Assembly (NCBI GenBank): GCA_951800645.1
Contig: CATOIK010000012.1
Coordinates: forward strand, 1-64,000
Length of the DNA stretch: 64,000 nt
Direction: 5' to 3'
Source: an uncultured Eubacteriales bacterium
Lineage (GTDB): Bacteria > Bacillota > Clostridia > Lachnospirales > Lachnospiraceae
Made by a program: the position numbers and the translations under genes. Positions 1 to 6,856 of this stretch are shown here, piece after piece. Below the pieces are notes generated by a model, which was not told the origin of the DNA, did not search any database, and was given only the letters and a program-made list of their open reading frames with translations. How positions within the stretch are numbered: position 1 is the first letter of the stretch; every line of letters starts with the position of its first letter.

Positions 1-27
1 TTTCTTATCTGCATTTTTCGTCATCAT
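1..27 (-). CDS. 5' end of a minus-strand gene leaving the window
   Basis: Reading the minus strand, an ATG at 27-25 opens a frame that stays open to the edge (M-M-T-K-N-A-D-K-K). It is preceded by an AAAGGCGG ribosome binding site about 8 bases upstream and by a TATAAT box at 60-55. Only nine codons are visible, so the product cannot be named. The promoter lies just beyond the terminator of the next minus-strand gene, so this is a separate transcription unit. Confidence 0.55.
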
Positions 28-85
28 AAAAAACACCGCCTTTCTGATAGTTCCATTATACCAGAAAAACGGTTATAAATGTAGA

Positions 86-111
86 AAAGCCCGGCATATG
101 CCGGGACTTTG
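86..111 (-). terminator. Rho-independent terminator after the 181-1182 gene
   Basis: Perfect 16-bp inverted repeat CCCGGCATATGCCGGG at 90-105, followed on the minus strand by a CTTTT run. It lies downstream of the minus-strand gene ending at 181 and ahead of the next minus-strand promoter. Confidence 0.75.
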
Positions 112-122
112 TCTACAGTCTG

Positions 123-148
123 AGGGCCAGCGCTTAAGCGCTGGCCCT
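123..148. repeat. 26-bp perfect palindrome
   Basis: AGGGCCAGCGC, then TTAA, then GCGCTGGCCCT: 13 bases each side of the centre with no mismatch. It lies between the stop of the 181-1182 gene and its intrinsic terminator and is not followed by a T-run on either strand. In RNA it would form an 11-bp GC-rich stem with a UUAA loop, perhaps a 3'-end protecting hairpin. Confidence 0.7.
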
Positions 149-180
149 GAGTGTTTATTCAAGGTGAATATACAAAAAAT

Positions 181-1182
181 TTATTCTGCGTCCTCCGCAG
201 CCTTCTGACCGGCTACCAGGACTTTCGAGGTGGGAGCAGCTTCCTCAACAGGAGCAGCGTCCTCTGCAGCTTCAGCGTTCTCAGCAGGAGCAGCTTCCTG
301 TGCTGCTGCAGTAGGATCTACGCCGCTGCAGGTTACGGTGATGGTAACCAGACCGTTGCGGTATTTTACATTGTAGGCGTTTCCGGTGTCTGTGCTGCCG
401 CTCTGGTCAAAGCTGGCGCTGCCGTTGTTCCGCTCAACCTGGATAGCTTCCAGGGCAGCCGGGCCGGCGTTGGAACCAAGGGCAATGATTGCCATCTGAT
501 TGTAAGCTTCGTTATACAGAGCGATGTCTGCCATGGCAGAATCAAAGTGATAGCACAGCTCATAGGAGTAAGGCTTGTAGTTGATGGAATCCTCTTTCGT
601 ATTCTTCCAGGTAGTAGAGCTTAAAAACTGGTAGCCGTCCGGGTTTTTAAATCCATAGGTGTGGACGGTATTGTCCTCATTCTCTACTGGCCGGATGGTG
701 GTATCTGTGCGTTTGTCACGGATGTCCTTCATAATTTTGAAGGAAAATTCCTCCATTTCTGCCTGGAAGGTGGTGCGCACGGTTCCGGTAGCAGTGGTGG
801 AAGCGCCGTTTTTAGCAGCAGATGCCGCCACACTTGCAGCAGCCTGGCTCTTTCCTGGGTTGGGGCGGGTAGCCAGGTGAGCTCTTCTCTCTTCTTCTTG
901 TCTCAATTCTGCTTCTGTTTTTTCTATACGCTTGCCCATGTCGTCTGTGCGGAATTCACCCATTTCGGCATTGCGCATTACATAGCCGTCCGGGTCCATG
1001 GCGTACATAGCGCCGTCAGCCGGGTCTGTAAACCAGCCGCCGTATACCGGGCGGGTTCCGTTATCGTTCTCATAGTAGCGGCCCCAGGAATCTTCTTTCC
1101 AGGTGCCTGCAAAGGCGGTGATCCCGGTGGAAAGGGTCAAAGCGGCTGCAAAAGCAGTTATGCCAAGTAATTTCTTTTTCAT
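181..1182 (-). CDS. Secreted protein with N-terminal cell-wall-binding-like repeat, function unknown
   Basis: 333 aa. Residues 1-25 form a signal peptide (K-rich start, hydrophobic core, AFA|G cleavage). Residues about 27-75 resemble one or two degenerate choline-binding-type repeats (W-G-R-Y-Y-E-N, GGWFTD, DPDGYVM). A charged helical stretch (about 80-105) and an Ala/Ser linker lead to an unrecognised domain (about 140-285). The tail (about 290-333) is Ala/Glu-rich and low in complexity. A GGAGGTA ribosome binding site precedes the ATG. The protein probably sits in or on the cell wall. Repeat type is family knowledge; the role of the middle domain is unknown. Confidence 0.75.
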   Translation of the reverse strand: MKKKLLGITAFAAALTLSTGITAFAGTWKEDSWGRYYENDNGTRPVYGGWFTDPADGAMYAMDPDGYVMRNAEMGEFRTDDMGKRIEKTEAELRQEEERRAHLATRPNPGKSQAAASVAASAAKNGASTTATGTVRTTFQAEMEEFSFKIMKDIRDKRTDTTIRPVENEDNTVHTYGFKNPDGYQFLSSTTWKNTKEDSINYKPYSYELCYHFDSAMADIALYNEAYNQMAIIALGSNAGPAALEAIQVERNNGSASFDQSGSTDTGNAYNVKYRNGLVTITVTCSGVDPTAAAQEAAPAENAEAAEDAAPVEEAAPTSKVLVAGQKAAEDAE

Positions 1183-1237
1183 ATTGATGTACCTCCGACA
1201 ATAGTCTGTATTTTTATATCAAAATTTCGATATTCAG

Positions 1238-1266
1238 AGTGTATCATAAATACAGCAGGGAAACAA
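1238..1266 (-). promoter_or_regulatory. Promoter candidate for the 181-1182 gene
   Basis: On the minus strand, TTGTTT (1266-1261), a 17-bp spacer and TACACT (1243-1238), about 55 bases upstream of the start codon. The -35 box is imperfect. Confidence 0.45.
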
Positions 1267-1350
1267 CTACTTAAAAAGTAAAGATTATCTGACGCAATCT
1301 AAAGGAAAATGTTAAAAAACAGTAATAAACTCCGGAAACAGGGACAACGA

Positions 1351-1386
1351 AAAAGCCGGAAGCTATGGTTTCCCATTTCTTCCGGC
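1351..1386 (-). terminator. Intrinsic terminator after the 1395-1718 gene
   Basis: On the minus strand, GCCGGAAG (1386-1379) pairs with CTTCCGGC (1362-1355) across a 16-base loop and is followed by TTTTT. It begins 9 bases after the stop of the short cell-wall-binding protein gene. Confidence 0.75.
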
Positions 1387-1394
1387 CCCTTTAT

Positions 1395-1718
1395 TCAGCG
1401 TTTCTTCTCAAACCGTCCAGTTTCATCTACATAGTAGTTATCCACCCAGGTATTTTGTACCATCACGCCTTCTTCATCCAGGTAGTACCAGTAGCCGTCT
1501 TCTTTGCACCAGTAGTCGCATTTGCGGTTCCCGTTTTCATCCAGGTAATACCACTTTTCATCCAACTCCAGCCATCCAGTTGCCTTGCTGCCGTCATCCT
1601 TAATGTATTGCCACTGTTTATTCTCTGTCTGAACCCACTGGCCGGCCATAGCCGGAAAGATGTTCAGGAGAAGACAGGCGAGGGTTAATACCAGGGATAT
1701 ACCTGCTTTTTTCTTCAT
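1395..1718 (-). CDS. Short secreted protein made of choline-binding-type cell-wall repeats
   Basis: 107 aa. A signal peptide (about 1-25, cut near AMA|G) is followed almost entirely by aromatic-glycine repeats of the CW_binding_1 type: WLELDEKWYYLDENGN, EDGYWYYLDEEGV, then WVDNYYVDETG. No catalytic domain is present, so it is likely a small wall-associated protein or a repeat-only remnant of a larger one. It has its own promoter (TTGCCA-17 bp-TATAAT) and its own terminator, so it is a monocistronic unit. Its two minus-strand neighbours carry related repeats, making this a small local family. Confidence 0.8.
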   Translation of the reverse strand: MKKKAGISLVLTLACLLLNIFPAMAGQWVQTENKQWQYIKDDGSKATGWLELDEKWYYLDENGNRKCDYWCKEDGYWYYLDEEGVMVQNTWVDNYYVDETGRFEKKR

Positions 1719-1760
1719 GACAGATCACCCTTTCTTTGCTTCTTTCCTTATCGCATGTTT

Positions 1761-1789
1761 ATTATAGCAACAGTGGAAGACGCTGGCAA
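1761..1789 (-). promoter_or_regulatory. Sigma-A-type promoter of the 1395-1718 gene
   Basis: On the minus strand, TTGCCA (1789-1784), 17-bp spacer, TATAAT (1766-1761), about 42 bases before the ATG. Both boxes are close to consensus. Confidence 0.75.
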
Positions 1790-1827
1790 GACTTTTGGGG
1801 TGATTGTAAGGAATCGTAAGAAAATCG

Positions 1828-2031
1828 TTATGAATGGAGTTCAGAGACTACTTTTTCCAGTTTGGCCTTCAGTTTCCTGTTTTGGGAGAGCAGCTCCCAT
1901 ATCGTATCGTGCATCCAGTTGATAGTTTTTTCCTGTTGTTGGTTCACTGCAGTCAGATGGCGAAGCTGCTCGTTTAAGTCCTCGCAGTTTCTGCATTTGG
2001 AACAGAGATTTATAGATGGAATGTTTGGCAT
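1828..2031 (-). CDS. Small coiled-coil protein with CxxCxxC motif, unknown
   Basis: 67 aa. The N-terminus carries C10, C13 and C16 (C-S-K-C-R-N-C), which could bind a metal or form disulfides. The rest is a charged, Leu-rich amphipathic helix with heptad-like spacing (residues about 18-65), a likely coiled coil. No signal peptide is visible. A G-rich stretch upstream of the ATG could be the ribosome binding site but is not ideal. It stands alone between two cell-wall-binding protein genes. I do not recognise the family; a chance ORF is possible, although the coiled-coil composition argues for a real gene. Confidence 0.5.
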   Translation of the reverse strand: MPNIPSINLCSKCRNCEDLNEQLRHLTAVNQQQEKTINWMHDTIWELLSQNRKLKAKLEKVVSELHS

Positions 2032-2114
2032 TTGCTTAAGCCCCCCTTTTTGCTGATTTTGTCAGTTTACTATATTTTAAGGGGAAGGGTGGGAAAATAT
2101 GACAAAAAAATTAG

Positions 2115-2160
2115 AAAAGAGGAAGCCGTAAGGTACTTAAGGCAGTACCATCAGGCTTCC
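2115..2160 (-). terminator. Intrinsic terminator after the 2227-3588 gene
   Basis: On the minus strand, GGAAGCC (2160-2154) pairs with GGCTTCC (2127-2121), with an inner GGTAC/GTACC stem, and is followed by TCTTTTC. It lies 67 bases after the stop codon. Confidence 0.75.
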
Positions 2161-2226
2161 CCCATCCAGAAAATTTGAACGGATAATACTAAATTATAAA
2201 TTAGGGTGTCGTTATCTTACGGTATT

Positions 2227-3588
2227 TTACTGCTGGATTACGCCGTCTTTGTTTACGGTCCATACTTTGTCATTGGAATCGGTGATGTCCTTGTAGCCTG
2301 CGCCCAGCTCCGGTCTTGCGGAGGATTTGGAGCCTGAGGAGGCCTTCTGGATGGAGCCGGAGGCATTGACCAGGTACAGGGTGCCGTCTAAATCAGCCGG
2401 TGCGTACTTTAAGTCGCGGTCAGCCTCCAGACGAAGACCTTTGTTGTATACGCTGTTGTCGCGGATACCGTGGAAGCCCCGGCCTTTGTTGCCTCCATCG
2501 GTGTGGAAGAACCAGGACTGGTTTTCGCCCAAATCCTCATTGTAGATAGTCTGGCGGCCTGTTTTCATGACGCCGTCCTCTCCAAAGTAGAAGTTGTGCA
2601 GTTCTCCTTCCTCGGTGGTAACCTCCTGAAGGCCAGTCTGCATTTCACCTCTGGTGTTGAAACCGAAACGCTTGGAATCTACGGTAAACACCTGAATGCC
2701 AGTCTCTGCAAAGTAAGGCACGCCCTTTTTAAAATAGAAGGTAAAGATTTCGCCTTCCTCGCTGATGCCCGGCGCTCCCTCAATCTGATACCAGCCGTCG
2801 GCCCGTTTGCCGTCTTCCTCGTAGTACTGGTAGGAGGCGATGGACGGAGCGGCCTGGGCGGTTTCTGCGTTGGAATCGGTGGCAGCTTCATCGGCATTTA
2901 CAGGCAGCTTGTACCAGCCAGTCTGAAGAATGCCATTTTCAAAGGTGTAGTAATTACCATCGATTTTCCGGTCTACCTGGTTCATTACCATGCGGCCATA
3001 GCTGTCAAAGTAGTGCCAGACCATGTCCTCATCGGCATACTCATCCTCGTTCTCAAGCTGAATCCAGCCGGATTTACGGACGCCATCATCTTCTGCGCCC
3101 AGGTAGTAGGTGAAGCCGTCCAGCTCCAGCTTGCCGGTCATCATGTGGCCTTCATCGTTAAAGTAGTAGTAATTGCCATTGATGTTCTGCCATTTGGAAA
3201 CAACGGATTTTCCGTCTTTTCCGTAGTAGTACCAATAGGCCTCCGGCATCTCATCGTCCCATTCGTCCTCGTTTTCAACCCGAATCCACTGGTCGATGAC
3301 CCGCTTGCCTTCTTCATTTACATAATACTCATCTACCATGGCAGAGCGGGTGATGAAGCCTTCTTCATTTAAGTAGTACCACTCGTTGTCCTTCTTTTTC
3401 CAGGTGTCGGTCAGGTAGTAGCCTTCGCTGTCCCGGTAGCGCAGCTCGCCATCCTCTGTGACCCAGCCTACGGAAGCGGCATAGGCAGTGGAAGCAGTGC
3501 CGGGAAGGGAAATAGAAAGTGCAGGGGCTGCGGCAGCCATCATTGCTGCGGCAGATAACACGGTCAGGTACTTAAACTGTTTTTTCAT
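2227..3588 (-). CDS. Large secreted cell-wall-binding repeat protein
   Basis: 453 aa from the ATG at 3588, chosen because AAGGAGAG lies 11 bases upstream and a typical signal peptide follows (residues 1-37, cut near AYA|A). The frame is open further upstream but that extension has no signal peptide. From residue 41 the protein is built of many aromatic repeats of choline-binding type (for example NEWYYLNEEGF, GNYYYFNDEGHMMTGK, FTYYLGAEDDG), several with Asp/Glu-rich insertions. The C-terminal 100 residues are less regular and end in a KDITDSNDKVW-type segment. No enzymatic domain is recognised; a wall-attached surface protein or adhesin is the likely role. Confidence 0.85.
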   Translation of the reverse strand: MKKQFKYLTVLSAAAMMAAAAPALSISLPGTASTAYAASVGWVTEDGELRYRDSEGYYLTDTWKKKDNEWYYLNEEGFITRSAMVDEYYVNEEGKRVIDQWIRVENEDEWDDEMPEAYWYYYGKDGKSVVSKWQNINGNYYYFNDEGHMMTGKLELDGFTYYLGAEDDGVRKSGWIQLENEDEYADEDMVWHYFDSYGRMVMNQVDRKIDGNYYTFENGILQTGWYKLPVNADEAATDSNAETAQAAPSIASYQYYEEDGKRADGWYQIEGAPGISEEGEIFTFYFKKGVPYFAETGIQVFTVDSKRFGFNTRGEMQTGLQEVTTEEGELHNFYFGEDGVMKTGRQTIYNEDLGENQSWFFHTDGGNKGRGFHGIRDNSVYNKGLRLEADRDLKYAPADLDGTLYLVNASGSIQKASSGSKSSARPELGAGYKDITDSNDKVWTVNKDGVIQQ

Positions 3589-3675
3589 AAATTGAATTCT
3601 CTCCTTTTTTGAAATGCGGCCGGGCCTATTCCCGGAGCCGATGCGGACGAAAATCCGTGTTTGCATTACGGTGTG

Positions 3676-3704
3676 AGTATAGCGTATGAGACGATGTTTG
3701 AAAA
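3676..3704 (-). promoter_or_regulatory. Promoter candidate of the 2227-3588 gene
   Basis: On the minus strand, TTTTCA (3704-3699), 17-bp spacer, TATACT (3681-3676). It leaves a leader of roughly 80 bases. The -35 box matches only in part. Confidence 0.5.
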
Positions 3705-3775
3705 GTGAAGGTTGTTGGCAGCAGTGGCACAGAGTGGAAACCGGGAGATTTCCAGGTGCACCAATAGCATTTGTG

Positions 3776-3784
3776 TGGTATAAT
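3776..3784 (+). promoter_or_regulatory. Extended -10 promoter candidate for the polysaccharide cluster
   Basis: TGGTATAAT is an extended -10 box (TGnTATAAT). No good -35 is visible at 16-18 bp. If used, transcription would begin near 3791, inside the repeated leader element and just before its small ORF, leaving little or no leader for that ORF. Confidence 0.4.
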
Positions 3785-3832
3785 AACGAGGAAAGTGGAT
3801 GGCCGTGCTTGCACGGACAGACATTTGGCGAG
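3781..3832 (+). repeat. Repeated leader element, copy A
   Basis: 52 bp that match 28829-28880 at all but eight or so positions, beginning with 17 identical bases (TAATAACGAGGAAAGTG). It contains a Shine-Dalgarno (GAGGAAAG), an ATG at 3799 and a hairpin CCGTGC-TT-GCACGG at 3803-3816. The outer pair of the hairpin is C-G here and T-A in copy B. No other copy was seen in the window. I know of no named family with this sequence. Confidence 0.65.
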
Positions 3833-3942
3833 AAAACCATCGAGACGGCAGTCGAGAGGGTATAACAGCGAAAGAACACAGTATACGGTTTCTTTTACCG
3901 AAAACCACTTTGGCGGAAAGGGGTTCCCACTATGAAAATTAA
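3799..3942 (+). CDS. Candidate 47-codon leader ORF overlapping the TPP-enzyme gene
   Basis: 47 aa, starting M-A-V-L-A-R-T-D-I-W-R-E-N-H-R and ending R-G-S-H-Y-E-N. The ATG follows GAGGAAAG with a short spacer. The stop TAA at 3940-3942 lies 8 bases past the start of the TPP-enzyme gene, in another frame, an arrangement typical of translational coupling. The product is Arg-rich with no signal or membrane segment. The first nine codons parallel those of the small ORF at 28847. It could be a leader peptide whose translation sets expression of the cluster, or the coding look could be incidental to an RNA element. Function is unknown. Confidence 0.4.
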   Translation: MAVLARTDIWRENHRDGSREGITAKEHSIRFLLPKTTLAERGSHYEN

Positions 3943-5890
3943 GGTATCAGATTATATTGCCCGGAAACTTACAGAATATGGAATCAATCAGGTGTTTACG
4001 GTTACCGGAGGCGGCGCCATGCATTTAAACGACTCGCTGGGCCATCATGCGGGCCTTACTTGCTTATATCAGCATCACGAGCAGGCCTGCGCCATTGCGG
4101 CGGAGGCTTACGCCAGAATTCACAATAAGATTGGCGTTCTCTGCGTTACCACGGGGCCCGGCGGTACCAATGCCATTACCGGCGTAGTAGGCGGTTGGCT
4201 GGACTCCATCCCCATGCTGATTCTGTCCGGCCAGGTGCGCTATGACACCACTGCCCGCTGGTCCGGTACAGGCGTCCGCGCCATGGGAGACCAGGAATTT
4301 GACATTGTAAAATCCATCGGCTGTATGACAAAATACAGTGAGATGGTCATTGACCCTATGCGGATTCGGTACTGTCTGGAAAAGGCTCTTTATCTGGCTT
4401 ATTCTGGCCGTCCCGGCCCTGCCTGGCTGGATATTCCTTTGAATGTGCAGGGAGCCTTTGTGGAGGAGGAAGAACTGGTTGGCTTTGACGCAGCCGATTA
4501 CGAGGCTGGCGGCGCCGGCTGGGCTTTACAGGGTGCAGAGCCAGCCTGTGCCATCCCGGAGGATTATGCCGGAAAAGGAGAACTCAGGCAGGCGCTTCCG
4601 CCTAAGGTAAGCAGGGAGACTGCCAGAGCCATCATCGAAAAAATCCGGGCTGCAAAACGGCCGGTGTTTAACGCAGGAAACGGTATCCGCATTGCCGGAG
4701 CTCATAAGGCGTTCCTGGAAGTGGCGGAAGGCCTGGGCATTCCGGTGGCAGTAGGCTGGAACAGCCAGGACTGTATGTATGACGAGCATCCTCTGTATGT
4801 GGGGCGGGCCGGCGGCATGGGAGACCGGCCGGGAAATCTGGCGGTTCAAAACAGCGACCTGGTATTTTCCGTAGGAAGCCGTCTGAGCATCCGCCAGGTA
4901 GGCTACAATTATCAGACCTGGGCCAGAGAGGCCTATGTGATTCACTGTGATGTGGATCCGGAGGAGCTTAAGAAGCCCAGCGTTCATTCGGATATGAAAG
5001 TTCACGCAGATGCCAGAGAGCTTTTGGAGACTATGGCGGAAGTGCTGAAGGAAGAAAAGACGCCGGTGTTTGACGGCGGAGAAGGGCTGCCGGGAATGAC
5101 CTGGAGCGAAACCTGCCGCATGTGGCGGGACCGTTATCCGGTAATCCAGCCCAGGCATTTAGAGCCGAATCCAGATAGAGAGGCCAATGTTTACGCCCTG
5201 GTGCAGGAGTTAAGCAGCCGTCTCCATGAAAATCAGATTACCGTAGTAGGAAACGGCTCTGCCTGTGTAGTAGGCGGACATGCCTATATTTTAAAGAAGG
5301 GCCAGCGGTTTATCAGCAATTCAGCCATTGCCTCTATGGGGTATGACCTTCCGGCGGCTATCGGCGTCTGGGCAGCGTCTCAGGATCCGGAATATAAGGG
5401 AGACGCCATGAGTAAGGAGGACATTATTCTTCTGACCGGGGACGGCAGCATCCAGATGAATCTGCAGGAGCTGCAGACGATTATCCATCACCGGATGCCT
5501 ATCAAGATTTTCCTCATTAACAACGGCGGTTACCACTCCATCCGGCAGACCCAGAAGAACTTTTTTGGTGAGCCGTTAGTGGGAATCGGCGCAGACAGCC
5601 GGGATTTAAGCTTCCCGGATATGGAGAAGCTGGCGATGGCCTACGGCTATCCTTATGTAAAGGCGGTTCACAACGAAGAATTGGCAGAAGCAGTGGAGAA
5701 AACCCTTTCCATGGAAGGCCCTGCAATCTGTGAGGCGTTTGTAACCACAGATCAGAATTTTGAGCCTAAATCCGCAGCTAAGCGGCTGCCGGACGGCACT
5801 CTGGTATCTCCGCCTCTGGAGGATTTGTCTCCCTTCCTTCCGGATGAGGAAATGGACGAGATGATGATTATCCCCAGGATAAAAGGATAA
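3932..5890 (+). CDS. Thiamine-pyrophosphate-dependent enzyme (acetolactate synthase-like)
   Basis: 652 aa, longer than typical acetolactate synthase (about 550-600). The N-terminal pyrimidine-binding domain has the activating glutamate (E50 in QHHEQACAIAAEAYA). The central domain lies around 235-370. The C-terminal diphosphate-binding motif runs from GDG at 503-505 to NN at 530-531. Family knowledge: such enzymes make acetoin-type C-C bonds or act as hydrolases (IolD); some, like YerE, attach a two-carbon branch to a keto-sugar nucleotide. As first full-length gene of a polysaccharide cluster, with SDRs and a C-methyltransferase, a sugar-modifying role fits better than valine synthesis. A ribosome binding site (AAAGGGG) precedes the ATG. 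Substrate is inferred. Confidence 0.8.
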   Translation: MKIKVSDYIARKLTEYGINQVFTVTGGGAMHLNDSLGHHAGLTCLYQHHEQACAIAAEAYARIHNKIGVLCVTTGPGGTNAITGVVGGWLDSIPMLILSGQVRYDTTARWSGTGVRAMGDQEFDIVKSIGCMTKYSEMVIDPMRIRYCLEKALYLAYSGRPGPAWLDIPLNVQGAFVEEEELVGFDAADYEAGGAGWALQGAEPACAIPEDYAGKGELRQALPPKVSRETARAIIEKIRAAKRPVFNAGNGIRIAGAHKAFLEVAEGLGIPVAVGWNSQDCMYDEHPLYVGRAGGMGDRPGNLAVQNSDLVFSVGSRLSIRQVGYNYQTWAREAYVIHCDVDPEELKKPSVHSDMKVHADARELLETMAEVLKEEKTPVFDGGEGLPGMTWSETCRMWRDRYPVIQPRHLEPNPDREANVYALVQELSSRLHENQITVVGNGSACVVGGHAYILKKGQRFISNSAIASMGYDLPAAIGVWAASQDPEYKGDAMSKEDIILLTGDGSIQMNLQELQTIIHHRMPIKIFLINNGGYHSIRQTQKNFFGEPLVGIGADSRDLSFPDMEKLAMAYGYPYVKAVHNEELAEAVEKTLSMEGPAICEAFVTTDQNFEPKSAAKRLPDGTLVSPPLEDLSPFLPDEEMDEMMIIPRIKG

Positions 5891-5932
5891 TCGGTTGAAG
5901 AACAGGATAGAAGACAGGAAAAGGAACGATTC

Positions 5933-6856
5933 ATGAAAATAGTAGTGACAGGCGCCACCAGTTTTATTGGGGCAGTGACGGTGCGTCAGCTTCTGGAAGC
6001 AGGTCATCAGGTGTATGGAGTGGTGCGGCCTGGGTCTGCAAACCTGACTTATTTAACCAGCCAGGTTCCGGAAACGGCAAAAGGGCGGCTTCAGGTGATT
6101 TATCTGAATTTAAGTAAAATCAGCCAGATTGGAAGCCAGTCGGTCAATCAGGCAGATGCCTGGATCCACATTGGCTGGGATGGGGCAGGAAGCGATAACC
6201 GGACCAGGCGGGATGTGCAGCAGGACAATGTGCGCCATTCCTTAGAGGCGGTGAAAGCAGCGGCAGCTCTGGGATGCAGGCGGTTTCTCTTTACCGGATC
6301 CCAGGCAGAGTACGGTGTGTATCATCAGCAGATTCATGAGGAGCTGCCCTGTCATCCAGTATCGGAGTACGGCATTGCCAAGGTGGATTTTTACCGCCAG
6401 GCAGAGCCTCTTTGCCGGGAACTGGGCATGGACTACCTTCACGCCCGGATTTTCAGCGTCTACGGCCCAGGAGACCATCCCTGGTCTCTGGTGCAGTCCT
6501 GCTTAAAAACCTGGCAGGAAGGCGGTCTGATGAAGCTGGGAGAATGTACCCAGCAGTGGAACTTTTTGTATATAGAAGACGCCGTAGCTGCCCTTCTTCA
6601 TGTTTTAACAGAAGGGAAGGCCGGGGTTTACAACATAGCTGGCCAGGATACCCGCCCACTGCGCAGCTTTATAGAAGAAATGTATGAAATCTGCGGACAA
6701 AAAGGCAGCTTCCGGTATGGAGCGCGGCCCCAGAACGCAGAAGGGCCGGCAGATCTGATACCGGATATTGGGAAAATCTTAAGAGAGACCAACTGGCGGC
6801 CCAAAACCACATTTTCGGAGGGAATTTATGAGACATTGCATCGCCTGCAGGCATAA
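5933..6856 (+). CDS. NAD-dependent epimerase/dehydratase (extended SDR), copy 1
   Basis: 307 aa. The Rossmann dinucleotide motif is T-G-A-T-S-F-I-G at 6-13, with Ser replacing the usual middle Gly. The catalytic Y146-x-x-x-K150 (Y-G-I-A-K) and a TGS serine segment are present. Downstream of it, YGPGDHPWS and the QQWNF segment resemble sugar-nucleotide binding regions. It probably oxidises, reduces or epimerises an NDP-sugar in the cytoplasm. The protein is clearly paralogous to the gene at 8036 (shared EYG, FSVYG-x-GDHPWS, NWF-like segments). It overlaps the methyltransferase gene by 29 bases, so the two are co-translated. The exact substrate is unknown. Confidence 0.8.
   Translation: MKIVVTGATSFIGAVTVRQLLEAGHQVYGVVRPGSANLTYLTSQVPETAKGRLQVIYLNLSKISQIGSQSVNQADAWIHIGWDGAGSDNRTRRDVQQDNVRHSLEAVKAAAALGCRRFLFTGSQAEYGVYHQQIHEELPCHPVSEYGIAKVDFYRQAEPLCRELGMDYLHARIFSVYGPGDHPWSLVQSCLKTWQEGGLMKLGECTQQWNFLYIEDAVAALLHVLTEGKAGVYNIAGQDTRPLRSFIEEMYEICGQKGSFRYGARPQNAEGPADLIPDIGKILRETNWRPKTTFSEGIYETLHRLQA

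Noticed and set aside
2470-3372. A 300-codon plus-strand open frame opposite the large wall-repeat protein
   Set aside because: It mirrors the GC-rich third positions of a convincing minus-strand gene with signal peptide and repeats. It has no ribosome binding site or recognisable domain.
3781-3800. GAGGAAAGT resembling the conserved core of RNase P RNA
   Set aside because: Only about ten bases match. The other conserved regions of RNase P RNA (for example ACAGNRA and GGUAA-type segments) are missing downstream and the element occurs twice.
3589-3879. Extension of the wall-repeat protein by 97 codons upstream of 3588
   Set aside because: The extension carries no signal peptide, while a typical signal peptide and AAGGAGAG site occur at 3588.
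4526-5158. A 210-codon minus-strand open frame inside the TPP-enzyme gene
   Set aside because: The plus-strand gene has intact TPP motifs across this region. The antisense frame shows no motif and no ribosome binding site.
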